From assembly GCA_028289265.1 (NCBI GenBank), contig JAQGGU010000045.1, positions 1 through 7,629 of the forward strand: a stretch of DNA of 7,629 nt. Reading direction: 5' to 3'. The notes beneath the pieces are model-generated. The model saw only the letters and a list, made by a program, of their open reading frames with translations. It did no database searches and was not told where the DNA came from. This document shows, piece after piece, positions 1-7,207 of the stretch; the first letter of the stretch is position 1; every line of letters starts with the position of its first letter. Made by a program: the position numbers and the translations under genes. The DNA comes from Candidatus Saccharimonadota bacterium (GTDB lineage Bacteria > Patescibacteriota > Saccharimonadia > Saccharimonadales > UBA4665).

Positions 1-108
1 ACTGATGGTGGCCTCTAGTACGTGTAAACGGGCAGCTATAACAGGGTCAAAGATATCCTCATATACGAAATGAGGTGTGTATATGTCCTGCGGGCTTGTG
101 TCGACCAT
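1..108 (-). CDS. Unidentified protein, N-terminal 36 codons only
   Basis: The ATG lies at 108-106 on the minus strand. The open frame reads MVDTSPQDIY, then TPHFVYEDIF, DPVIAARLHV and LEATIS, and leaves the window at base 1 without a stop. An unusually strong Shine-Dalgarno (AGGAGGAG, bases 120-113) sits four bases before the ATG, which supports a real translated gene although only the first 36 codons are visible. The visible part is soluble, acidic and aromatic, with no signal peptide or membrane segment. I do not recognise the family and assign no function. It lies 86 bases downstream of the glutaredoxin gene on the same strand, so it could be co-transcribed with it, but it also has its own candidate promoter. 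Confidence 0.7.
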   Translation of the reverse strand, partial: MVDTSPQDIYTPHFVYEDIFDPVIAARLHVLEATIS

Positions 109-112
109 GGTG

Positions 113-120
113 CTCCTCCT
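113..120 (-). promoter_or_regulatory. Strong Shine-Dalgarno of the truncated minus-strand gene
   Basis: Read on the minus strand the bases are AGGAGGAG, followed by CACC and then ATG. This is close to a full anti-Shine-Dalgarno match and is the best ribosome binding site in the window. It fixes the start of the partial gene at base 108. Confidence 0.75.
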
Positions 121-127
121 ATGAACC

Positions 128-157
128 AGTGTATCTACCCTGTTGACTATATGTAAA
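128..157 (-). promoter_or_regulatory. Candidate promoter for the truncated minus-strand gene
   Basis: On the minus strand TTTACA (157-152) is followed after 18 bases by TACACT (133-128). Transcription would start near base 121, just ahead of the Shine-Dalgarno. The -35 matches the consensus at 5 of 6 positions and the -10 at 4 of 6. The same TTTACA hexamer is used in the candidate glutaredoxin promoter. The AT-rich setting makes chance matches likely, so this is tentative. Confidence 0.35.
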
Positions 158-161
158 CCTG

Positions 162-189
162 ATATATATCACACACGTGCGATATATAT
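162..189. repeat. 9-bp inverted repeat with self-palindromic arms (operator-like)
   Basis: ATATATATC at 162-170 and GATATATAT at 181-189 are perfect inverted copies around a 10-base centre containing the palindrome CACGTG (174-179). Bases 161-170, GATATATATC, are themselves a perfect 10-base palindrome, and a near copy starts exactly 20 bases later at 181. The site lies between the glutaredoxin stop and the next minus-strand start. No T-run follows on either strand, so a Rho-independent terminator is not supported. A protein-binding site or simple AT-rich sequence are the alternatives. Confidence 0.4.
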
Positions 190-194
190 GACAA

Positions 195-443
195 TTAGAC
201 TAGTTTCTTGTCGTGGAGCACCGCATCGATCTTTGGGCGGTCGAAGCCTACGATGATCTCGCCGTTGATGTCTATGACGGGAATGCCCATTTGACCAGAT
301 TTTTCTACTGATTCTGTAGCATATTCAGGTTTGCTTTCGACGTCACGCTCTTCGTAGGCGACTCCGAGCTTGTCGAAGTATTGCTTTGCGGCATGGCAAA
401 ATGCACACCATGTCGCGCTGTAGATAATAGGTTTTGTGTTCAT
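195..443 (-). CDS. Glutaredoxin-like protein, YruB/Uxx-star family
   Basis: This 82-residue thioredoxin-fold protein is a small cytoplasmic thiol-disulfide oxidoreductase. The redox motif W12-C13-A-F-C16 has both cysteines, the cis-proline loop is G53-I-P55-V, and a G66-F-D68 motif follows near the C terminus. The stretch SGQMGIPVID plus EIIVGFD is typical of the YruB-type glutaredoxin-like family (some members are called Uxx-star), rather than classical GrxA or NrdH. Length is normal for the family, with no signal peptide. The ATG at 443-441 is the only sensible start, and no Shine-Dalgarno precedes it. A promoter ends about seven bases upstream, so the message is probably leaderless. It is transcribed divergently from the ATP synthase operon. 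The electron donor and target proteins cannot be read from the sequence. Confidence 0.88.
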   Translation of the reverse strand: MNTKPIIYSATWCAFCHAAKQYFDKLGVAYEERDVESKPEYATESVEKSGQMGIPVIDINGEIIVGFDRPKIDAVLHDKKLV

Positions 444-450
444 GTATATA

Positions 451-478
451 AGTATACACCCACACTATACTATGTAAA
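451..478 (-). promoter_or_regulatory. Promoter of the glutaredoxin gene, predicted leaderless
   Basis: On the minus strand TTTACA (478-473) and TATACT (456-451) are separated by 16 bases, each hexamer matching the sigma70 consensus at 5 of 6 positions. The expected start point, about seven bases past the -10, is base 444, directly next to the ATG at 443. With no Shine-Dalgarno present, a leaderless mRNA is the simplest reading. Confidence 0.55.
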
Positions 479-503
479 GTATTACCTTAGCGCCAATTTA
501 GTA

Positions 504-534
504 TTGACATAAGCGCTATTACGCCTGCTGTCAA
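504..534. repeat. TTGACA inverted repeat in the divergent intergenic region
   Basis: TTGACA at 504-509 and TGTCAA at 529-534 are perfect inverted copies 19 bases apart. They interleave with a second 6-bp dyad, TAGCGC (488-493) and GCGCTA (513-518). Both lie between the two divergent promoters. Each TTGACA looks like a -35 element, but neither has a convincing -10 at 16-18 bases (the minus-strand copy would have TATGTC). A regulator site shared by both genes is possible, and chance is also possible. Confidence 0.25.
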
Positions 535-548
535 TCCCCTCGCCTGCC

Positions 549-578
549 TTGCCTCTGTACGGAAGTAGCTGTTATACT
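549..578 (+). promoter_or_regulatory. Extended -10 promoter of the ATP synthase operon
   Basis: TTGCCT (549-554) is followed after 18 bases by TATACT (573-578), and TG at 570-571 supplies an extended -10 (TGTTATACT). The expected start point, around 584-586, leaves only four to six bases before the ATG at 590, so the operon message would begin almost at the first codon. This is the best candidate for the main operon promoter. No other site as good was seen upstream of atpB. Confidence 0.55.
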
Positions 579-589
579 ATTAGAGAAAG

Positions 590-853
590 ATGAAAAAACC
601 CGCCGCCAATTCTCCGACGACGTCTGATAAGGGTGTTACTCCAAACGAGCCACCGAAATTACGGGTCGGCCGCGAAATAGCGGACACAACGTGGCGGATG
701 ACAGTTCCGGTGGTGATTTTCGCTTTCATAGGTATATTCGCGGATATTCGCTTAGGCTCCAAGCCCTGGCTGACATTCCTCGGAGTTATCATTGGATTTT
801 ATTTCGCAGTGGTACTTATTAAGAAGCAAATTGAAAGAAGCAAGGATATCTAG
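590..853 (+). CDS. AtpZ/AtpI-like ATP synthase accessory membrane protein
   Basis: An 87-residue protein with a hydrophilic, proline-rich N-terminal tail (1-27) and two membrane segments (about 35-52 and 60-77), ending in a basic tail (KKQIER). The hairpin carries the AtpZ-type pattern of an Asp at the end of helix 1 (D52), Gly-x-x-Pro-Trp in the turn (G56, P59, W60) and glycines early in helix 2 (G65, G69). Family members sit first in ATP synthase operons and are linked to c-ring assembly or divalent cation handling; the exact role here is inferred from family and position. The ATG at 590 directly follows the promoter and has only a weak purine-rich AGAGAAAG ahead of it. The stop is three bases before the atpB start, which implies translational coupling. 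AtpZ fits better than AtpI because of the short length and two helices. Confidence 0.8.
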   Translation: MKKPAANSPTTSDKGVTPNEPPKLRVGREIADTTWRMTVPVVIFAFIGIFADIRLGSKPWLTFLGVIIGFYFAVVLIKKQIERSKDI

Positions 854-856
854 CGA

Positions 857-1690
857 GTGAACACTACCGTACTTACAACTTTTGCAGCAGAGGGTCCGCA
901 CATCAGCATCGCCCCGCAGACGTTATTCCACTTATTTGGCTTGCCAATCACCAATTCACAATTGACTGGTTTTATCGGTTCTATGCTGCTTCTGGCGCTG
1001 TTTGCTCACACTATTCGCAGCATTCGTAATGGATCAAAAAGCCGTCTGGCCGGCTTTGTGATGTGGATGTTCGAGATCCTCTATGACACGATCATCGACG
1101 TCATCGGCGACCGCACAATCGCTAAGCGTGTGCTTCCACTCGCTATTACCATCGTATTTTTCTTCACTATCAATAACTGGTTGGGTATATTACCGGGCGT
1201 TGGTTCTATTACGTACCACGGCCATGAACTTTTTCGGGGAGCTGCAGCTGACCTGAATACGACATTAGCTATCGCGGTTATTTCCATTGTCACTGCCCAA
1301 GCCTGGGCTATCAAGCGGCGCGGACTTTTTGGGAATATGCACCGTTATATTTCAAACCCGTTTAAAGATCCTTTGCACGCATTTGAAGGCTTCCTCGAAC
1401 TCATCGCGGAGTTTTCCCGTACGGCAGCCCTTGCGCTTCGTGTTTTCGGTAATGTGTTCGGTGGTGAAGTTCTGCTGGCGGTAATCGCTTTCCTTACAAG
1501 CTACGCCGCGGTAGTTGCTCTACCTGTCTTTTACGTCCTTGAGCTATTTGTCGGCGCCGTACAGGCGTATGTATTCTTTATGTTGACCATTGCGTTTATT
1601 AGTCTGGGATTGCCTCAGGACAAGGAACACGACGTGCCGGGCGATCCGGTTGTCGGCACACCGAAGCCTGAAGCGGCTCGCGGGCACTGA
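857..1690 (+). CDS. atpB: F-type ATP synthase subunit a
   Basis: The membrane stator subunit that forms the two proton half-channels beside the c ring. The 277 residues are hydrophobic with about five to six membrane helices, in the normal family range. The signature helix ALALRVFGNVFGGE holds the essential Arg (R195, equal to E. coli R210) and Glu204 (equal to E219), and the last helix has Q236 (equal to Q252). The N terminus, with HISIAPQ and GLPITNSQL, looks like other a subunits and requires the GTG start at 857: the next Met is residue 44, inside the first membrane helix. AAGGAT at 842-847 lies nine bases upstream as a ribosome site. The C-terminal tail (about 254-277) is hydrophilic, proline-rich and not conserved in the family. 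The gene ends in TGA, showing that TGA is a stop in this organism. Confidence 0.97.
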   Translation: MNTTVLTTFAAEGPHISIAPQTLFHLFGLPITNSQLTGFIGSMLLLALFAHTIRSIRNGSKSRLAGFVMWMFEILYDTIIDVIGDRTIAKRVLPLAITIVFFFTINNWLGILPGVGSITYHGHELFRGAAADLNTTLAIAVISIVTAQAWAIKRRGLFGNMHRYISNPFKDPLHAFEGFLELIAEFSRTAALALRVFGNVFGGEVLLAVIAFLTSYAAVVALPVFYVLELFVGAVQAYVFFMLTIAFISLGLPQDKEHDVPGDPVVGTPKPEAARGH

Positions 1691-1745
1691 GATAAAGCAT
1701 CAAATATGGTACAGTAATAATTTGTAAATAAAGGAGAAATACTAA
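1691..1745 (+). promoter_or_regulatory. AT-rich translation-initiation leader of atpE
   Basis: This 55-base gap contains only 13 G or C (about 24%), against roughly half in the flanking genes, and ends with AAGGAG (1731-1736) nine bases before the atpE ATG. In E. coli an unstructured region before atpE raises translation of the c subunit, which is needed in the most copies. A similar role is inferred here. A weak internal promoter within the AT-rich stretch cannot be excluded. Confidence 0.45.
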
Positions 1746-1961
1746 ATGGAATCACTCGCATTCGGACTTACCTACGCAATCGGCGCTGGTTTTTGTGGTA
1801 TCGGTGTCGGACTTATCGGTATGGGCGCCATGAACGCTGCTGGCCGCAACCCTGAAGCTATCGGTAACATCCGTACCCTGATGATCCTGGCTATCTCATT
1901 CGTAGACGCATTGGCTATCATTGGCCTTGTCGTAGCACTTATCATCAAGTTCTTGCCATAA
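1746..1961 (+). CDS. atpE: F-type ATP synthase subunit c (proteolipid), H+-type
   Basis: A 71-residue two-helix hairpin that forms the rotor ring. Helix 1 (about 4-28) is rich in glycines (G13, G15, G18, G20, G22, G25, G27) for tight ring packing. The polar loop is R34-N35-P36-E37, where most families have RQP. Helix 2 (about 45-69) carries the ion-binding carboxylate D54. The positions that bind Na+ in Ilyobacter-type rings (Q32, V63, E65, S66) align here with V21, F52, D54 and A55. The extra Na+ ligands are therefore absent and the ring should carry protons. An unusual Cys (C17) lies in the inner helix. The ATG is set by the strong AAGGAG upstream. Ring size cannot be inferred. Confidence 0.97.
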   Translation: MESLAFGLTYAIGAGFCGIGVGLIGMGAMNAAGRNPEAIGNIRTLMILAISFVDALAIIGLVVALIIKFLP

Positions 1962-1981
1962 TACTCGAGAAAGGATAGAAG

Positions 1982-2524
1982 TTGGCGCACATGTTCACTT
2001 ATTTTGGAGCTGAATCTACAGAATCCGCCGGCCTCTTAGGTGCGCTGGGGATTGATGTAAAACTGCTTGTAACGCAGGCTATCGCCTTTTTGGTGCTTGT
2101 CGCCATACTTGGTAAGTTTGTATTTCCATTTTTGGTACGCTCTATCGATGAACGCCGCGAGGCTATCGAAAAAGGCCTGAAAGAAGCCAAGCAGGCGCAA
2201 GAAGCCTCTGAAAAGGCTGAAACGCAGATACAAAAACTACTAGCTGATGCCCGTACCCAGGCTGATGAGATTATCGCGCGTTCGCACTCAGAGGCGACCG
2301 CTCAGGTTGCGGAAGCGGAAGAAAAAGCACGCGCGCGTTCCGAGCAGATTATCAAGGACGCGCACACTCAGCTGGAGGCGGATGTCGCTAAAGCTCGTGT
2401 CGCTCTCAAGAAAGATACTGCCGCCTTAGTTGCTTTAGCAACTGAGCGCGTATTGCATGAAAAGGTAGACACGCGTAAGGATACGGAGCTGATTGACAGA
2501 GCTCTGAGCGGGGAGCGTTCGTAG
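1982..2524 (+). CDS. atpF: F-type ATP synthase subunit b
   Basis: The peripheral stalk subunit, 180 residues. A single membrane helix (about 27-50) is followed by a short basic turn (RSIDERRE, 53-60) and a long, highly charged Ala/Glu/Lys/Arg helix (about 56-160) suited to a right-handed coiled-coil dimer. The last 20 residues would contact delta. Only one b gene is present, so a homodimer is expected. The TTG at 1982 is chosen because AAGGA (1971-1975) lies six bases before it; the in-frame ATG at 1991 would be 15 bases away and would remove only three residues. The gene starts 20 bases after atpE, and its TAG is immediately followed by the atpH ATG. Confidence 0.95.
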   Translation: MAHMFTYFGAESTESAGLLGALGIDVKLLVTQAIAFLVLVAILGKFVFPFLVRSIDERREAIEKGLKEAKQAQEASEKAETQIQKLLADARTQADEIIARSHSEATAQVAEAEEKARARSEQIIKDAHTQLEADVAKARVALKKDTAALVALATERVLHEKVDTRKDTELIDRALSGERS

Positions 2525-2920
2525 ATGGCAAAGGTCTCACGCCAGGCTCTCGCCCGTGTAGTAGCGGAAAGATTATCAGCCGAAAACTCTGATGATTCGG
2601 CTATTATGCGCGAGGTAGCCGCGTACCTGCTCGATCATAATATGGCCGACAACGCGGACACACTCATCAATGACATTGCGGTGGAGCTTTTTAAGCAAAC
2701 CGGCCGGCTGGTCGTAGAAGTGACTACCGCCCGGGCGCTTACAGATGAGGCACGGACAAACTTGATTAAATATTTACAAGACAAGACCGGCGCAACCTCT
2801 GTAGAGTTACATGAGACCGTAGACGAAAGCTTGATCGGCGGCCTGATAGCCAAAACACCATCCGCCGAGCTAGACGTCAGCGTGAGAAATACATTACGAC
2901 AATTAACAGCGCTTGCCTAA
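2525..2920 (+). CDS. atpH: F-type ATP synthase subunit delta, shortened
   Basis: The subunit that ties the top of the alpha3-beta3 head to the b stalk. The C-terminal half is clearly the family: a beta strand with VVEVTTARAL (63-72), then VD-x-SLIGG (99-106), then D117, S119, R121 and L124 near the end. Total length is 131 residues against about 175-180 usually, and the loss is all in the N-terminal helical domain, which here spans about 55 residues (three or so helices) instead of about 105. The frame is open throughout, and the start abuts the atpF stop with GGGAG (2511-2515) nine bases upstream, so this looks like a naturally short protein rather than a broken gene. The N-terminal domain normally binds the alpha N termini, so head contacts may be reduced. 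Confidence 0.92.
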   Translation: MAKVSRQALARVVAERLSAENSDDSAIMREVAAYLLDHNMADNADTLINDIAVELFKQTGRLVVEVTTARALTDEARTNLIKYLQDKTGATSVELHETVDESLIGGLIAKTPSAELDVSVRNTLRQLTALA

Positions 2921-2941
2921 AAAGGGAGACAAGGAGACAAC

Positions 2942-4501
2942 ATGGCGAATACAACAGACCATTTATCAGTACACGAACTATCGAAAGAACTTCAGGAGGC
3001 GATCGCGGGCCTACGCACGGAACAAGGCCTTGAAGAGGCTGGTGTTGTTACGCGCGTCGGTGACGGTGTTGCTTGGGTATATGGCCTTCGCAGTGCTGGT
3101 TATAACGAAGTCATTGAGATTGAGGCTACTGACGGTGGCCAGATAACCGCTTTCGCGCTGAACCTGCTTGAAGACGAGATAGGCGCCGTTGTGCTCGGTG
3201 ATGACAGCCGTGTCTCCGCTGGTGCTCGCGTACGATTGACCGGACGTCTGCTTGACGTGCCAGTTGGTCCTGAGATGGTTGGGCGCGTCGTTGATCCGCT
3301 GGGTAACCCTATCGATGGCAAAGGTCCTATTCGTACAAAGCAGCGCGGACTTATCGAACGCGGTGCCCCGGGTGTCATGGAGCGTAAAAGCGTCCATGAG
3401 CCACTCATGACGGGTCTTGTTGCTATCGACACGATGATTCCAATCGGCCGCGGCCAGCGTGAGCTTATCATCGGTGACCGCCAGACTGGTAAGACTGCTA
3501 TCGCTATCGACACTATGATCAACCAGGGCCGCCAGAAGACAGGTGTTATTAACATCTACGTCGCTATCGGCCAGAAGTTTTCCAAAATCGCTGCTTTGCA
3601 GGAGCGCCTGAAGCGTGAAGGTGTCATGGACCAGACTATTATCGTTGCTACTTCTCCATCTGACCCGGCCGCCCTTCTCTACCTGGCGCCATACGCCGGT
3701 GCCGCTATGGGTGAGTATTTCCGCGACAACAAGGGCCACGCTTTGATTATCTACGACGACCTTAGTAAGCACGCCGTTGCATATAGGCAGATGTCTCTGC
3801 TGTTACGCCGCCCACCGGGCCGCGAAGCTTATCCAGGTGATGTTTTCTATCTGCACTCACGCTTACTCGAGCGTTCTGCGAAGTTATCCGACGAGCTCGG
3901 TGCCGGTTCACTGACGGCCCTGCCCATCATTGAGACTCAGGCTGGTGATATCTCGGCATATATTCCTACAAACGTCATTTCTATCACTGATGGCCAGATA
4001 TTCCTGGAGACCAACTTGTTCTACCAGGGAATCCGTCCGGCTATTTCGGTAGGTCTATCGGTGTCACGTGTCGGTTCTGCCGCGCAGACCAAGGCCGTGA
4101 AGAGTGTATCTGGTAGCCTTCGTCTCGACCTCGCGCAGTTCCGCGAACTGGCATCTTTTGCGCAGTTCTCTTCTGACCTCGATGAAGAAACCAAGCAGCG
4201 CATCGACCGTGGTCAGCGCTTGACTGAACTTCTCAAGCAAAAACAGTACCAACCGCTCTCAATCGCAGAGCAGACTGTCAGCGTCATGGCTGCGACTGAA
4301 GGAGCTTTCGACAAAGTCCCTGTAGCTAAGATTAAGGACGCCCAGGCTGAGCTCATTTCTATCATCGACCGTGATCACAAGAAGATCGCTGATACATTAA
4401 ACACCGGCGACAAGCCAACTGATGAGATTAAAGATCAGGTCATGAAAGTAGCTAAAAAAGTAGCTGACGGCTTCGCCGCGGTTTCTAAGGTAAAGGCGTA
4501 A
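2942..4501 (+). CDS. atpA: F-type ATP synthase subunit alpha
   Basis: The non-catalytic nucleotide-binding subunit of the F1 hexamer, cytoplasmic, 519 residues and full length. An N-terminal helix (about 9-32) that would contact delta is followed by the beta-barrel (about 33-100). The Walker A motif is G178-DRQTG-K184-T185 and Walker B is ALIIYDD (267-273). The arginine finger R376 sits in [10 protein letters not shown] and reaches the catalytic site of beta. A helical C-terminal domain follows from about 390. The ATG is preceded by AAGGAG (2931-2936) at five bases and lies 21 bases after atpH. No key residue is missing. It is followed 11 bases later by an unidentified gene instead of directly by atpG. 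Confidence 0.99.
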   Translation: MANTTDHLSVHELSKELQEAIAGLRTEQGLEEAGVVTRVGDGVAWVYGLRSAGYNEVIEIEATDGGQITAFALNLLEDEIGAVVLGDDSRVSAGARVRLTGRLLDVPVGPEMVGRVVDPLGNPIDGKGPIRTKQRGLIERGAPGVMERKSVHEPLMTGLVAIDTMIPIGRGQRELIIGDRQTGKTAIAIDTMINQGRQKTGVINIYVAIGQKFSKIAALQERLKREGVMDQTIIVATSPSDPAALLYLAPYAGAAMGEYFRDNKGHALIIYDDLSKHAVAYRQMSLLLRRPPGREAYPGDVFYLHSRLLERSAKLSDELGAGSLTALPIIETQAGDISAYIPTNVISITDGQIFLETNLFYQGIRPAISVGLSVSRVGSAAQTKAVKSVSGSLRLDLAQFRELASFAQFSSDLDEETKQRIDRGQRLTELLKQKQYQPLSIAEQTVSVMAATEGAFDKVPVAKIKDAQAELISIIDRDHKKIADTLNTGDKPTDEIKDQVMKVAKKVADGFAAVSKVKA

Positions 4502-4512
4502 CCGGAATTTCT

Positions 4513-4773
4513 ATGACATTAAATGGTGAATTCCCAGCACCAAGCGAATCTTTCCTCTATGCTGCCCAGATGCCGGCCGATGCCGAGCATGGTATGGAAT
4601 GTCTTTTCAATCCCCGTGCGGTAGCTGAGAAGGATGCTGCCATCAGGGCTTCCGAAATGTACCCCGACCAGCAGGATCCAAGACGGCAAGTAGCATACGA
4701 TGCTATCCGAAACGCGGCATTCAGAAGGCTTCATGACCAGTACCTGGCTGAAGTCTCGGGAGGTGTGAACTAA
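4513..4773 (+). CDS. Unidentified 86-residue protein inside the ATP synthase operon
   Basis: An open frame between atpA and atpG, where most operons have no gene. It starts with ATG 11 bases after atpA, with a weak GGAA (4503-4506) upstream, and its TAA shares one base with the atpG ATG (TAATG), so translation of gamma is probably coupled to it. The ribosome site for atpG (GGGAGG, 4758-4763) lies inside its last codons. The protein is soluble and acidic (13 Asp/Glu, 8 Lys/Arg) with one Cys (C30). It has a proline-containing, less ordered N-terminal third and two likely helices (about 35-49 and 56-82), the second with R57, R58, R66, R71, R72. No membrane segment, signal peptide or metal motif is seen, and I recognise no family. 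Position suggests an accessory or assembly factor or a coupling ORF; that is inference only. Confidence 0.75.
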   Translation: MTLNGEFPAPSESFLYAAQMPADAEHGMECLFNPRAVAEKDAAIRASEMYPDQQDPRRQVAYDAIRNAAFRRLHDQYLAEVSGGVN

Positions 4774-5645
4774 TGGCGTCACGACAGCAAATCAAGCGCA
4801 GGATAGGATCGGTCAAGAACACCCGGCAAATAACCCGGGCTATGCAGCTGATGTCCGCCAGTAAACTGCGCCGCGCGCAAGAAGCCGTACTCGGTCCGCG
4901 CGAGTATTCGGCGGTAGCTCGCCAGATGCTGACGCAGCTGCGCCGTTTATCGGAAAATGATCTTACGTCTGACCTTTTTGAGAAGCGCCCTATAAAAAAT
5001 CGTATGATTATCGCTATTTCTTCAAACCAGGGCCTAGCTGGCGCGTACGACCCCAATGTCATACGCCGGTTGTTCCAGGAGTTGACCGCTGACCGCAAAG
5101 ACGGTGTGGGTAGCTCTGTCGTATCGATCGGTCGTAAGGTAACGCAGTCCGTCAGCCGCTTGCATGATGTTAAGGTAGCAGCTGTCTATAACGAGCTTCC
5201 GGAGAAGCCGAGCGCTAACGATATACGGCCACTCCTCACTACGATTATTGACCGTTTTACGGCTGGTGACGTCGATGCTGTGGACATTGTTTTTACTCGT
5301 TTCAAGTCGACTATGAGCCAAGAAGTCACTGTACAGCGCTTACTTCCTGCTGGTTTTGAGGAGGTCGAGACACACCCAGAGATTGCTCACGCCACTGTTG
5401 AGCCTTCTCTAGAAGAGTTAGTCCGTGCTGCCACTGTCCGTTTGCTTGAAGCACAGATATACCAGGCGCGCCTGGAAGCTGTCGCATCCGAGCAATCCAT
5501 GCGAATGGTCGCGATGAAGAATGCTACCGACAACGCCTCTGACCTTATCGATGACCTGACGCTGGAGTATAACAATGCCCGCCAGGCAGCCATTACCCAG
5601 GAACTAGCTGAAATTTCCGGCGGTGCAGAGGCTCTCAATGACTAG
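4773..5645 (+). CDS. atpG: F-type ATP synthase subunit gamma
   Basis: The central rotor shaft, 290 residues, normal length. The N-terminal helix has the family pattern IKRRIGSVKNTRQITRAM (7-24) followed by QLMSASKLRRAQ. The conserved C-terminal helix has MRMVAMKNATDNA (243-255) and ends with the usual AAITQEL-EI-GGAEAL run; these two helices form the coiled coil inside the alpha3-beta3 head. The central Rossmann-like domain starts with AISSNQGLAGAY (81-92), where many homologues have TSDRGLCGGYN. The ATG at 4773 overlaps the stop of the upstream ORF by one base and has GGGAGG nine bases before it. No regulatory Cys pair of the chloroplast type is present. Confidence 0.98.
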   Translation: MASRQQIKRRIGSVKNTRQITRAMQLMSASKLRRAQEAVLGPREYSAVARQMLTQLRRLSENDLTSDLFEKRPIKNRMIIAISSNQGLAGAYDPNVIRRLFQELTADRKDGVGSSVVSIGRKVTQSVSRLHDVKVAAVYNELPEKPSANDIRPLLTTIIDRFTAGDVDAVDIVFTRFKSTMSQEVTVQRLLPAGFEEVETHPEIAHATVEPSLEELVRAATVRLLEAQIYQARLEAVASEQSMRMVAMKNATDNASDLIDDLTLEYNNARQAAITQELAEISGGAEALND

Positions 5646-5655
5646 GGATGAAAGT

Positions 5656-7121
<1,466 letters not shown>

Positions 7122-7126
7122 TCTAG

Positions 7127-7183
7127 GTGCTTTCGTAGCGGGCGCATCCCAAGGCGTCAGCCTGCGCTCGGCTGCGAAACCAC
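7127..7183 (+). other. Long intercistronic hairpin between atpD and atpC
   Basis: Bases 7127-7129 (GTG) pair with 7181-7183 (CAC). After one C-C mismatch, 7131-7139 (TTTCGTAGC) pairs with 7171-7179 (GCTGCGAAA), and 7140-7146 (GGGCGCA) pairs with 7163-7169 (TGCGCTC), with a single bulged G at 7170. A small inner stem GGC/GCC (7153-7155, 7160-7162) closes a GTCA loop. That is about 19 outer pairs including two G-U. No T-run follows, so it is not a classic terminator. It fills most of the 86-base gap and would be stable in RNA. Likely roles are mRNA processing or stabilisation, partial attenuation of atpC, or a REP-like repeat copy. Confidence 0.65.
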
Positions 7184-7207
7184 GTAACTTATGAGAGAAT
7201 TATAAAT

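Noticed and set aside
143..170. Plus-strand promoter TTGACT-16-TATATC
   Set aside because: It would drive transcription into the antisense of the glutaredoxin with no gene to serve, and the -10 comes from a repetitive AT palindrome.
195..443. Selenocysteine-containing Uxx-star protein
   Set aside because: Both redox positions are Cys codons and no in-frame TGA is present.
1688..1690. Alternative genetic code with TGA read as glycine
   Set aside because: The atpB frame ends at this TGA just after a complete subunit a, and conserved glycines use GGN codons.
1746..1961. Na+-translocating c ring
   Set aside because: Residues aligned to the Na+ ligands are hydrophobic or Ala, and the carboxylate is Asp without a following Ser or Thr.
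2913..3146. 77-codon plus-strand frame overlapping atpH and atpA
   Set aside because: Out of frame with both real genes, highly basic, and it uses the atpA Shine-Dalgarno region as coding sequence.
3011..3772. 253-codon minus-strand open frame across atpA
   Set aside because: It is wholly antisense to a perfectly conserved alpha subunit, and its protein looks like low-constraint shadow sequence from biased codons on the other strand.
7127..7200. Rho-independent terminator after atpD
   Set aside because: The hairpin is strong, but the following bases lack a T-run and atpC continues right after, so operon read-through is expected.
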